This document shows, piece by piece, positions 52,500 to 61,400 of a DNA stretch of 64,000 nt (positions within the stretch are counted from its first letter, which is position 1; each line of letters opens with the position of its first letter). The translations under genes and the position numbers were made by a program. This DNA is from Planctomycetota bacterium (GTDB lineage Bacteria > Planctomycetota > UBA1135 > GCA-002686595), in NCBI GenBank assembly GCA_023150475.1, contig JAKLKU010000007.1, positions 1-64,000 of the forward strand. The letters are read 5' to 3'. Below the pieces are notes generated by a model. That model was not told where the DNA came from and did not search any database. It saw only the letters and a list, made by a program, of their open reading frames with translations.

Positions 52500-53540
52500 A
52501 TGACGCACACGGCACACCGTTGGGCTTGGTCGCTCCCCGCGCTCGCGCTCGGCGGGCTCGTCTGGGCCGCGCATCGAGCGCGCGCGAGCTCGGAGACGAC
52601 GCGCGCCGCGCTCGCGTTCGTCGAGCGGCTCGACGAGAGCCAGCGCGCGAAGCTCGAGTTCGCTTTCGGCGACGCGTATCGCCGCGACTGGCACTTCGTG
52701 CCGCGCGAACGACGCGGGCTCGCGCTCGCCGACCTGGATCTCGAGCAACGCGGGTGGCTGAAGCGTTGGCTCGACGCTGCGCTTTCGACGCGCGGCCTGG
52801 CGAAGGTCGACGGCGTGCTCGAGCTCGAGGCGCTCCTGCGCGAGCTCGAGTCGACGCCGGAGCGTCCGGCGATCGGCCGCGATCCCGACCGCTACGTGAT
52901 CGCGCTCTTCGGCGAACCGAGCGACAGCACGCCGTGGGCGTGGCGCTTCGAAGGTCATCACCTGTCGCTTTCGTTCACGGTGATCGATGGACACGTCGCG
53001 TCGACGCCGTTCTTCGTCGGCGCGAATCCGGCGCGCGTCCCGAGCGGGCCGCTGACCGGCAAGCGCCTGCTCGGCGAAGAGGAGGACGCGGCGCGCGCGT
53101 TCGTGAAGTCGCTCGACGACGTGCAGCGCTCCGTCGCGCTGCCCGCCGGCGAAGCGCCGGCCGACGTGCTGCTGCAGCCCGGCCGCAAGGCGAGCTTCCT
53201 CGAGCCGGCGGGCATCGGCGCGAGCGCGCTCGACGCGGCGCAGCGCGAAGCGTTGGTTTCCTTGGTCGAGCTCTACGCGTCGAACCTCGAGCCCGACCTC
53301 GCCGCTCACGCGCTCGCCGCGCTGCGGGACGACGGCGCGGAGAGCCTGCGTTTCCTCTGGCTCGGCGGAGTCGAAGACGGCGAGCCACACTACTGGCGCG
53401 TGCAGTCGCAGCGCTTCGCGATCGAGCTCGACAACACGCAGAACGGCGCGAACCACGCGCACACGTTGTGGCGCGACTTCGCGAATGACTTCGGCGAGGA
53501 CGATCTCACGCGTCACTACGCCGAGGAGCACTCGAAGTAG
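52500..53540 (+). CDS. DUF3500 family protein
   Basis: A 346-residue protein with an N-terminal export segment (WAWSLPALALGGLVWAAHRARA). It matches DUF3500: RAALAFVERLDESQRAKLEFAF, RDPDRYVIALFGEPS, the hallmark WAWRFEGHHLSLSFTVIDG, LLGEEEDAARAFVKSLDD and the end DNTQNGANHAHTLWRDFANDFGEDDL. The biochemical role of the family is not known to me; the conserved His and Asp residues suggest metal binding. A TAGCAT element ten bases upstream suggests its own promoter. Confidence 0.9.
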   Translation: MTHTAHRWAWSLPALALGGLVWAAHRARASSETTRAALAFVERLDESQRAKLEFAFGDAYRRDWHFVPRERRGLALADLDLEQRGWLKRWLDAALSTRGLAKVDGVLELEALLRELESTPERPAIGRDPDRYVIALFGEPSDSTPWAWRFEGHHLSLSFTVIDGHVASTPFFVGANPARVPSGPLTGKRLLGEEEDAARAFVKSLDDVQRSVALPAGEAPADVLLQPGRKASFLEPAGIGASALDAAQREALVSLVELYASNLEPDLAAHALAALRDDGAESLRFLWLGGVEDGEPHYWRVQSQRFAIELDNTQNGANHAHTLWRDFANDFGEDDLTRHYAEEHSK

Positions 53541-53548
53541 CGCTCGGA

Positions 53549-53797
53549 TCAGCCGAGGCGCTTCTCGAGCGCGGCGACGATCTCGTCCTCGTCCGGCCAG
53601 CCGCCGCCGAAGATCGCCTTCAGGAAGCTCTCGTCCTTCGACGCCACGAGCTCATCGTCGGCGAGGACGTCGAATTGGCCGGCGACGCCGCGCTCGAACT
53701 CGACGGTTAGGTCGAGCTCGTGCTTGATCTTCGCGGCGAGACTCGCCGCGCGGTTGCGATAGCCTCACGAACCGCAGAAGACGATGCGGACGCGCAT
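53549..53797 (-). CDS. SelW/Rdx-family selenoprotein (in-frame UGA read as selenocysteine)
   Basis: An 82-residue thioredoxin-like protein if the TGA at 53765-53767 (codon 11) is read as selenocysteine. The N-terminus MRVRIVFCGSU then GYRNRAASLA carries the CxxU redox motif of SelW/Rdx proteins at the right place. The rest fits the family: KIKHELDLTVEFERG, then GQFDVLADDELVASK and PDEDEIVAALEKRLG, ending at TGA 53549. Past the UGA no other stop or frameshift occurs. A hairpin starting 14 bases after the UGA fits a bacterial SECIS. It begins two bases after the stop of the Dabb gene and is surely co-transcribed. Ordinary gene callers stop at the UGA and miss it. Likely role: small thiol-selenol oxidoreductase. 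Confidence 0.88.
53732..53750 (-). promoter_or_regulatory. Bacterial SECIS-like hairpin
   Basis: On the minus strand CGCGGCGA pairs perfectly with TCGCCGCG around the loop GTC, beginning 14 bases after the in-frame UGA; the loop starts 22 bases after it. A G at the start of the loop and a distance of about 16-37 bases fit the bSECIS pattern that recruits SelB. Confidence 0.75.
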
Positions 53798-53799
53798 GA

Positions 53800-54102
53800 T
53801 CAAAAGTCGAACGCGATGACGCCGTCGAGTCCGCCGTCGAGCACCTTCAACACGGCGGCCTTCACTTTTTCGTGCTCTGGGTGGAAGAGGTAGAGGTCGC
53901 GTTCCTTCGCGTTCGTGAACGTCATCAGGAAGCCGTAGTTGAAGCCCTTGTTCAGACCCTCAGGCGACGAGTAGGGGCCCCACGCGTACGACTTCAGACC
54001 CTTGACGTGCTGCTTCATGCTCCCGATCGCGGTGAAGGTCTTCTCGATCGTCGCTTTGGACGTGCGCGGCTTGATGCGCAACAAAACCATGTGGTGGATC
54101 AT
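53800..54102 (-). CDS. Dabb (stress-responsive alpha/beta barrel) protein
   Basis: A 100-residue dimeric alpha+beta barrel (Dabb) protein. It opens with MIHHMVLLRIKPRTSK, the usual first strand with His, and has KGLKSYAWGPYSSPEGLNKGFNYGFLMTF, RDLYLFHPEHEKVKAAVLKVL and a last strand GVIAFDF. The start is the ATG at 54102. It is the first gene of a two-gene operon with the SelW-like selenoprotein. Dabb proteins include stress proteins and small heme- or aromatic-binding enzymes; the substrate is unknown. Confidence 0.88.
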   Translation of the reverse strand: MIHHMVLLRIKPRTSKATIEKTFTAIGSMKQHVKGLKSYAWGPYSSPEGLNKGFNYGFLMTFTNAKERDLYLFHPEHEKVKAAVLKVLDGGLDGVIAFDF

Positions 54103-54197
54103 CGGGGGCTCGCTTCGACTCGCGGTGGTTGGGGGAGCGCGCGATGGTAGCGCGCGGCCGCGCTTGACGCCTACGGCGGACGTCGGAGACTGGAGGC

Positions 54198-55163
54198 GTG
54201 GGCTCGCGACTCGCAACGCTGGCGCTCGTCGTCTCGGCCGCATGTACGCCGCGTGCGGCCGACGACGCCACTGCCGTGCTCGCCGCCATGGTCGCCGAAG
54301 GCAAGACGTTCCTCGTGCCCGCGGGCGAGCGCTGGCAAGTCGACGGGTTCGGGAGCGACTCGGACACCGTCGGTGCCATCGTGCTCGAGCTCAACGGCTT
54401 CACGCGCGTGACTGCGTGGCCGGCGCGCGACGGCCGGCGGATCGAGCTCGCGAAGCGCATCGAGCTCGCCGCGGGCGACCGGCTGAGCGTGCACGGCGGT
54501 GCGAGCGAGGAACTCGACGCCTATGCGAGGCTCGTGCGCGTGCCGGAGCGGCGCGACGAGCGTGACGCGACGCGCGCCACTGCCGAGCTCGCAGATTGGG
54601 AGACTCGCACCGGGCCGTCGACGCGCGTCGTGCGCGGCGACACCGGCGAGTACGCGCGGGCGAGTGCTTGTCTCTCGACGCGTGCAAGTTGTTGGGGCAC
54701 CGAACCGGAACGCGATGTCGTGCTCTGGGCGATCTGGGACGATGGCCTCGTGGTGTTCCGCGTCGAGCCGACGCTCGCACGCGGCGCATACGAAGTCGGG
54801 CGGGTCACGCGCGAGCGAGCGCGAGAACTCTGCGCGACCTGGGCGTCGTTCTTGCGAGAACTTCCACGCGACGCGCCGGGCGTGCGCGGCTTCGGCACCG
54901 CCGACATGCGTGTCGCCGTGGACGGCGAGACCGGGTTCGTCGCCGCGGAGTTCGCCGCCGACACGTTGCGCGAGTGGGTCGCGACCGGCCGCACGCCCAA
55001 CCCGTGCGAGCGCGAGCCGAGCGACGCCGTGTCGGAGCTCCACGCCTCCGTGTTCGCCGCCGCACGCGCAGGTGTCGCGTGCGAGTTTCCCAAGCTCACC
55101 CTCGACGGCCCGCGCCGTGCCGCGTTCGAAGACTGCCAGCCGTCGATCCGGAGCAAACCGTGA
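54198..55163 (+). CDS. Hypothetical lipoprotein
   Basis: A 321-residue protein starting at a GTG, with a short lipoprotein signal (LATLALVVSAACTPR). The mature part has no family I recognise: a beta-like N-terminal part (VGAIVLELNGFTRVTAW, RIELAAGDRLSVHGG) and later VVLWAIWDDGLVVFRVEP and RELCATWASFLREL. The last roughly 45 residues (ASVFAAARAGVACEFPKLTLDGPRRAAFEDC) recur as a fragment at 55867-56034. The stop overlaps the GTG of the next gene. Confidence 0.65.
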   Translation: MGSRLATLALVVSAACTPRAADDATAVLAAMVAEGKTFLVPAGERWQVDGFGSDSDTVGAIVLELNGFTRVTAWPARDGRRIELAKRIELAAGDRLSVHGGASEELDAYARLVRVPERRDERDATRATAELADWETRTGPSTRVVRGDTGEYARASACLSTRASCWGTEPERDVVLWAIWDDGLVVFRVEPTLARGAYEVGRVTRERARELCATWASFLRELPRDAPGVRGFGTADMRVAVDGETGFVAAEFAADTLREWVATGRTPNPCEREPSDAVSELHASVFAAARAGVACEFPKLTLDGPRRAAFEDCQPSIRSKP

Positions 55164-55870
55164 GCGCGCGCGACATCGACCTCGTGTCCGGCGGTTTCTT
55201 CGTGACGTGCAGCGTCCAGCCGAAACCCTGGCACGACTGCCAGTGGCTGCCGCGCGAGATCCTCTCGCTCAGCTCCTGCGTGGCACCGTTCCTTCCGGAC
55301 CTCTGGGCGTTCGAATGGGCGAGTCACCCGGAGGTGCACGGCGAAGCGGGGCTGCGCGCGTTCGGCTTGCCGCTCGAGTTGCGCTCGACGATCGAGCGGC
55401 GCGTTCGCGACGCGTATGCGCGCGGGCGACTCGGTGGGTCTTCGGTGTGGTACGAACGAGCCGCGGCACAGGAGTTCGTCGAGTCGCTGGGGGAGCACGG
55501 GAAGCGGCTGGTCGTGCTGGAGCTCGCGGTGCTCGGCGATTTCGTCGACACGTTGCTCGCGGAGCTCACGCCGAACGCCGGACAGTCGATCCCCGGTCTG
55601 ATCGAGCAGCTCCGCCGTCGTGCGGCCCCCGACCCCGTCGGTATCGATCGTGGGTGGGAGGCGCTCGGAGTCGACTACGGTTGCGAGATGCACTCGTGGG
55701 CGTGCAACGGACTGATCGCGCGGGCGGACACGGAACTCGGGATACGGACCGGCGCGCATGGGTTGTTGCGGTGCGAAGCCGATGCACGCGCCGTCGTCGC
55801 GTGGATCGAAGCGAACGAGCTGGGGGAGCCCGTGCTCTGGTTCCCGGGCCTGCTGAGGAGCATCGAATGA
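55160..55870 (+). CDS. Hypothetical protein
   Basis: A 236-residue cytoplasmic-looking protein starting at a GTG that overlaps the preceding stop. It has several Trp residues (WHDCQWLPREIL, LWAFEWASHPEVHG) and helical stretches (TIERRVRDAYARGRLGG, VLGDFVDTLLAELTPN). No family is recognised. It sits between a lipoprotein gene and a copy of that lipoprotein's tail, so the group seems to have arisen by duplication and partial deletion. Confidence 0.6.
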   Translation: MSARDIDLVSGGFFVTCSVQPKPWHDCQWLPREILSLSSCVAPFLPDLWAFEWASHPEVHGEAGLRAFGLPLELRSTIERRVRDAYARGRLGGSSVWYERAAAQEFVESLGEHGKRLVVLELAVLGDFVDTLLAELTPNAGQSIPGLIEQLRRRAAPDPVGIDRGWEALGVDYGCEMHSWACNGLIARADTELGIRTGAHGLLRCEADARAVVAWIEANELGEPVLWFPGLLRSIE

Positions 55871-56034
55871 CTGGTCCTGCGCGTGGTCCGTTGGGTCGCG
55901 CGGTCGAGCTCGACGTCGCCGTGCTCCCCGCCGCGCGCGAAGTCGTCGCGTGCGAGCTCCCGCAGCTCACCTTCGACGGCCCGCTCCGTTCCGCGTTCGC
56001 ACACTGCGCGCCGGTGGTGCGCACTAGGCGCTGA
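55867..56034 (+). pseudogene. Duplicated C-terminal fragment of the lipoprotein at 54198
   Basis: A 55-residue frame (ATG overlapping the previous stop by ATGA) whose VELDVAVLPAAREVVACELPQL and TFDGPLRSAFAHC parallel the tail of the 54198 protein (ASVFAAARAGVACEFPKL, TLDGPRRAAFEDC). The rest of the lipoprotein is absent and there is no signal peptide. It is probably the remnant of a tandem duplicate; expression as a short peptide remains possible. Confidence 0.6.
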
Positions 56035-56058
56035 CCGGTTCTCGATCGACCCGACCCG

Positions 56059-56565
56059 GTGTGTCTCTTCCTTCCGTTGCTGATCGCGTGCGGACTGCTG
56101 GCTTGGCGGTTCGAGCTCGAATCGCAGCTCGCGACGTGGAGCATCGTCGTCGTGCCTTCAGTCCTCGCCTACGTCGGCATCGTTGTCTCAGACTCGAGGC
56201 ACCGGGCTCGATTGCGCGCCGAGCGCGGGCCACGTACGTGGGAGGCCTTCGAGACGGAGTTCGCCGGATGCACGTATCCACCTGAAGCCGTTCGCGCGGC
56301 GTACGAGTTCCTCTCGCGGTATGCAGACTTCGCCTTGCGCAGGTCGGACGACCTACGGAGCGTGCTCTGCGTGGACGACGAGGACCTCGAAGACGATTTC
56401 GAGGAACGCTGCGCGCGGTTCGGCTGCTCCGACCACACGCGCTACACGGGTGTCATGACCGAGTTCACCGTCGAAGGCTACGTGCGGCTGCTGGCGCGCT
56501 TGCTCGGCGATCGTCCGCCGCCCGCGGGCTCGAACGTCTGTTCGAGCTCGACATCGAGCACGTGA
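56059..56565 (+). CDS. Hypothetical membrane protein, 168 residues
   Basis: Starts at a GTG 25 bases after the fragment above. Two hydrophobic segments lie at about residues 3-16 (LFLPLLIACGLLAW) and 25-42 (TWSIVVVPSVLAYVGIVV). A cytoplasmic helical domain follows (WEAFETEFAGCTYPPEAVRAAYEFLSRYADF, DDLRSVLCVDDEDLEDDFEERCARFGC). The second part is weakly like DUF1493 proteins. Role unknown. Confidence 0.55.
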   Translation: MCLFLPLLIACGLLAWRFELESQLATWSIVVVPSVLAYVGIVVSDSRHRARLRAERGPRTWEAFETEFAGCTYPPEAVRAAYEFLSRYADFALRRSDDLRSVLCVDDEDLEDDFEERCARFGCSDHTRYTGVMTEFTVEGYVRLLARLLGDRPPPAGSNVCSSSTSST

Positions 56566-56661
56566 CGAGCCGAGCCGAAGCCAGCGACGCGACGCAGGAC
56601 CCCGAGCGCGCCGCGTGCGCTCATGCTCCCGCGCGCTCGATCGCGCTCGCGGCGGGTTGGC

Positions 56662-58377
56662 TCACGGAGTGAACGTCACGGACACGGCGTTGGTCGTGTT
56701 CGCGCGACCGAGGCATGCGCCGAACGGCGCGTTGCGGACCCAAACTTGGAAGTATCGAGTGGTCCCCGGCGTGGCGAAGCCGGCTTGCTGCAGGTCGACG
56801 TTCCACGATGCGAGGCCGGGGGGCACGGTCGAACGGAAGCCGAGCGACAGACCGTTCGTCGGAAGGCAGGTCAACCCGTTGCCCAGAACCACCGTGCTCG
56901 ACGTTTGCGTCGGCGAGACGAGCAGCGCTTGCTTGGGGCCCGGCAGGAGGCGCCCGTACATCGTCAGGCCGTTCGTTGCGATGCTCCGAGAGCCGACTGG
57001 GAACAGGTTCCCTCCGTGCGGGAGATGCGCGTCACGGCAGCCCTCGTGCGAGCCGGCGTAGGAATCGTTGCCGCACGGGCACGCCAGCCCCGCCGAACCG
57101 TCGCCGAAGCAGAACAGCGTGGCGAGCGGCTCCGTGAGCTCGTCGAAGACGTGGACTTGGCCGGTGAGCGAGCCCGAAGGCGCGCCGACGATCACGGAGT
57201 TCCCCGCGAACTCGAGCGCGCGCCCAATCGCACCGCTGGGTGTCTTCGTGACCAACTTCTCGGACTCGACCCATGTGCCGCCACTGTCGCGGTAGAGGTA
57301 GACCGAGCCGGAGGAGCCCGAGTTCATGTCGTCCATCGGTGTCCCGACGGCGAGCTGAGTCGGGGTGAGAGCGACGGCGCTGCCGAAATCCATGTCACCG
57401 CCTTGTTTCATGTCGAGCGGCGAGACCTCCGTCTCGAGCGTCAGGCTCGCGCCTTGCCAGCGGTAGACGCTCACCGTGCCTAGCGTTTGGCCCAACGTGC
57501 CTCTCCGGTTCGTCGCACCGATGGCCACCAGATCCCCGTTGATCGCCACCGAGCTGCCGAACTGATCTTCGGAGTTCGGCGTGCTCGTCTGGAGGGTAGC
57601 GGCGAGGTTCCACGTCGTGCCCGTGCGCTCGAACGCGTACGCTCGTCCTGCGCGCGATTGCGTGCCTACATCGTCGCTGGGCGCACCCACGATCAGGCGA
57701 TCGCCGTCGAGCGCGACCGCCGTGCCGAAATGGGCCAGCGGTACGGTGCCCGCATCGCCCGTGAGCAAGGCTGCGAACGTCCAGACCGAGCCTTGGCGAA
57801 CCCAGAGCGTCACGTTGCCTTCGCCGATGACCGTCGTGTTCGCATCGGGGTCGCCGACGACCAGCGTGTCTCCGTCCATGTCCGCCGAGGCACCGAACGC
57901 GCGGGCCGCGGCGAGCGAGAGCTCCTGCTGCAACGACCAAGTCGCACCCGAGCGCTCGTAGATCCGCACGACGCCGACACTCGTCGGCGAGACCCAGTGT
58001 GTCGGCGCTCCCGCTGCCAGCACGTCGCCGAAGAGCGCGACGCTCGTCCCCATGCGATCGTTGGCGCTGAATGCGGGTGGCACGATCTCCTGCTCGAGTG
58101 TCCAAGCGCTGCCGTTGCGGCGATGGACCAGGACGGCACCGCTGTCCGCGCCGGCGGACGTGGCTCGCTGTGCCGCGCCGATGGCGAGCGTGTCGCCGTC
58201 GAAAGCGAGTGCGGATCCGAAGAAGTCTTGGAACTGCCCACTCGCAGGCGAGATCGTCGTCGTTTCGCTCCAGTCGAGCGTGATGCTTGCGCCTGTTTGG
58301 GCCCAAGCGGTACCCGCGAAGCCGGAGAGCAAACCCAAGCACACCCAGTGCGCGCGAGGCGCGGCGAATGCGAACAT
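56662..58377 (-). CDS. Secreted FG-GAP protein with type B C-terminal domain
   Basis: A 571-residue protein with a signal peptide ending in AGTAWAQT (about residue 27). FG-GAP blades repeat as 'FGSALAFDGDTLAIGAA', 'GTSVALFGDVLAAGAP', 'FGTAVALDGDRLIVGAP' and 'FGSSVAINGDLVAIGA' with 'GxVxVYxxxGxxWxLexE' strands. From about residue 415 it ends in the type B domain (CFGDGSAGLACPCGN, GGNLFPVGS, VVLGNGLTCLP, TRYFQVWVRN, final NTTNAVSVTFTP) shared with the gene at 18525. Probably extracellular. Confidence 0.85.
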   Translation of the reverse strand: MFAFAAPRAHWVCLGLLSGFAGTAWAQTGASITLDWSETTTISPASGQFQDFFGSALAFDGDTLAIGAAQRATSAGADSGAVLVHRRNGSAWTLEQEIVPPAFSANDRMGTSVALFGDVLAAGAPTHWVSPTSVGVVRIYERSGATWSLQQELSLAAARAFGASADMDGDTLVVGDPDANTTVIGEGNVTLWVRQGSVWTFAALLTGDAGTVPLAHFGTAVALDGDRLIVGAPSDDVGTQSRAGRAYAFERTGTTWNLAATLQTSTPNSEDQFGSSVAINGDLVAIGATNRRGTLGQTLGTVSVYRWQGASLTLETEVSPLDMKQGGDMDFGSAVALTPTQLAVGTPMDDMNSGSSGSVYLYRDSGGTWVESEKLVTKTPSGAIGRALEFAGNSVIVGAPSGSLTGQVHVFDELTEPLATLFCFGDGSAGLACPCGNDSYAGSHEGCRDAHLPHGGNLFPVGSRSIATNGLTMYGRLLPGPKQALLVSPTQTSSTVVLGNGLTCLPTNGLSLGFRSTVPPGLASWNVDLQQAGFATPGTTRYFQVWVRNAPFGACLGRANTTNAVSVTFTP

Positions 58378-58440
58378 GATGAACCTCCACGACCGACGGG
58401 AGAGTCGGTTCGTGAGCTCGATTCTACGTCGAACGCCGAA

Positions 58441-61400
58441 TCAGTGCGCGAGGAGGTCGAGCTCGAACTTGCGGAAGCGGACCTCGGTCGCGTCGCCCGA
58501 GTGCACTTGCAGGGCGACGATGCCCGAGAGCGCGCCCGCAGGGTCCTCGAGGTCGACGCAGAGTTGGTCGTTGAGCCACGTCTTCACGTGGTGGCCACGC
58601 GCTTCGATGCGGTAGCGATTCCAGCCGTCCTTCACGACGTGCTGCTCGCCGCTCTTCTCCCACACGAGCCCACGCCCGCCTTCTTCGTAGAGCTTGCCCC
58701 ACCAGCCCGGGCCGATGTCGGCTTGGTAGCCCTTCACTTCGCCGCCGGCTTCCGCGCCGAGCGGCTCGGTGCGGAACTGGACGCCGCTGTTGCCCGCGTC
58801 GTTCACGAGGCGCACTTCGAACGAGAGCGAGAAGTCGCCGAGCTCGTAGTCCGAGAGCAGGAACGAGTTGTGCGCGAGACCGGTCGTCTTGCCGACGAGC
58901 TCGCCTTGTTCGACGCTCCACACGGCGGCGTCGCCGGTCCAGTGCGCGAGCGTGCGTCCGTCGAAGAAGCCGCGCGCGTTCGCCGCCGTCGCGAGGATGC
59001 GCGTCTGGCCCGGATTCGCGAGGTACGCGACGAGGTCGACGATCTCGTCGGGTGAGAGCGGATCGAGCAGACCCTCGGGCATCGCGGAGTTCGGCGTGAG
59101 CACGCGTTCGGCGATGTCGCTCGGCGCGAGGTGCAGCACGTCGGTCTCGGTCGCGAGCTCGAGGCCGTCGGCGGTCTCGCGTTTCACGATGCCGGTCACG
59201 ATCTGGCCGGACTCGAGCTCGACGATCGTCGCTTGGTACTCCTTGCCGACGACGGCGCTCGGATCGACGACGTTCGAGAGCAAGTAGTCGAGGTCGGCGC
59301 GGTTCGAGCCGGTGAGATCGGGCCCGAGCTTGCCGCCGACTTCGAAGAGCGTGTGGCACTGCTGACAGGTGCGCGAGAACACTTCGCGGCCGCGCGGCAG
59401 CGAAGCACCCGCGCGCTTCTCGCTGCTGAGCAGGCCCTTCAGCTCGGTGATGCGCTTCTGTTTCTCCTCGGGCGTGTCGCGCACTTGGCCGAAGACGCGT
59501 GCGACGGCTTCGTCGACCGCGGGATCCTTCAGGTTGCGCAGGTTCTGCAGCGCGAACGCGCCGAAGTCCGTGCGCGGCACGGTGCCCGACTCGAGCGCGC
59601 CGAGCAGTTCGAGCGCCCACGCCGAACGCGCCGAGAGCGTGTTGAGCGCGGCGCGGCGATCGTCGAGCCCGAGCTTCGCGTAACGCGCGAGCACCGATTG
59701 CGCCGTCGCCGGATCGTCGTACGCGGCGAGCGCCTTCAGCGCGCGGCTGCGCAGCGCCTCGTCGTCGAGCAAGCGCAGCAACACGGGCGCGAGCTCCGCG
59801 TCCTTCGCGCCGAAGAGCGCGTCGAAGGCCTGTTCGCGCTTCTCGCGCGGCGCCGACGCGTCGGCGATCAGGCCGCGCAACGCGCCGAACGCCGACGAGT
59901 CGCCGTACGCGACGGCGATCGCGAGCGCGCGTTCGCGGACCGCGGCGTCGGACGAACGCGCGAGCTCCGCATACAGCGCCGGCCAGTTCTTCGGCACCGC
60001 TAGACCACGTTTCGTGCGCACGACCTCCGCGAGCTCGGCGAGCATCACCGTGCGACGCGACGCGTCCTGCTGGTCCGAGATCGCGTGCACCAGCGCTTCT
60101 TGGCACTGCGGCTCGTGCGCCGCGCGCCGCACGACGAAGTTCGCGACCAGCGGGATCGCGCTCTTCTCCGCCAACCCGAGCGCTCGTTTCGGATCGGCGG
60201 GCACCAACGGCTCGATCGCGTACCAGAGCATCAGCGGCAAGTTGTGGTCGCTTGCGTCCTCGCCGTGGCGCAGCAGCGCTTCGGCGATCGCCCAGCGGTC
60301 GTAGAGCCGCATCCGTTGGAGCGCGGCGGCGAGGTAGAGCCGCACGACCGGCGACTTCGTCCGGCGCGCGAGCTCGGTCAGCTCGTGGACGACCCACGTC
60401 GGAGCGTCGCGGTCCTCGAGCAGGAACTGGATCGCGAACGCGACCACGTATTCGTGCGGGCTCGAGAGTTGGGCCGCCGCGAGCTTCTGAGAGAGTCCGC
60501 CGCTCGCGTGCAACGCCCACAGCGCGCGCAGCTTGCGCCGCGGATCGGAGTTGCGCTCGAGGATGCCGCGCAGCGCACTTTCCGCGCGGCCGCCCGACTT
60601 GCGTTCGGCGAGCACGAGCCGCGCTTGGCGGACGAACCAGTCGTTCTGCTCGAGCTGCAGCTCGACGAGCTCGGCGTCGGAGAGCTTGCGCAGGTCGACG
60701 CGTTTCGGCGTGTGCTTGCCGAAGTTCGCGCGGTAGATGCGGCCGTTGGTGCGATCCCAACGCTCGACTTCGGTCCAGTGGCAAGCTTGTTTGTCGTACC
60801 AGTCGCTGAAGTACACCGAGCCGTCGGGCCCGTATTTGACCGTGATGCCGCGGAACCACGCGTCGTTCGCGAGCACGAAGTCCGGGCGGTGCGAGCCGAC
60901 GTAGCCCGAGCCCGACTTCGCGAGACCGTCGTTGTTCAGACGGTTCCCGTGGATGTTGCTCATGAAGATCGTGTTGCGGTACTCGGCGGGAAACGCGCCG
61001 CCGAGGTACACCATCGCGCCGCAGTGCGCATGACCGCCGCCGGCTTCGCCCGAACGGTTGTTGCCGCCGTGCGGCGTCGCGCCGAGGTAGTGGCGGTGGT
61101 CGGCGATCGTCTTCAGGTCGTCGAACACGTACGGGTCGAAGTGCGCGCCGGCCTGACGCTCGTAACGAGCGCCTTGGATCACGTGGTAGAGGTGGGGAAT
61201 GACGCACGCCGTGATGAACGCTTGGCCGTCGTCGTCGAAGTCGACGCCCCACGGGTTCGACGTGCCCCACGCGAAGACTTCGAAACGCTCCTTGGTCGGG
61301 TGATAACGCCACACGCCGGCGTTCAGCGGCACGCGTTGTTCCTTCGGCGTGCCCGGTTTGCCTACCAACGCGTCGGTGAACACGCCGTGGCAACCGTAGA

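Noticed and set aside
53549..53797. Pseudogene with a nonsense mutation
   Set aside because: The only stop is a UGA at the exact selenocysteine site, the rest of the frame is intact and family-like, and a SECIS-like hairpin follows at the proper distance.
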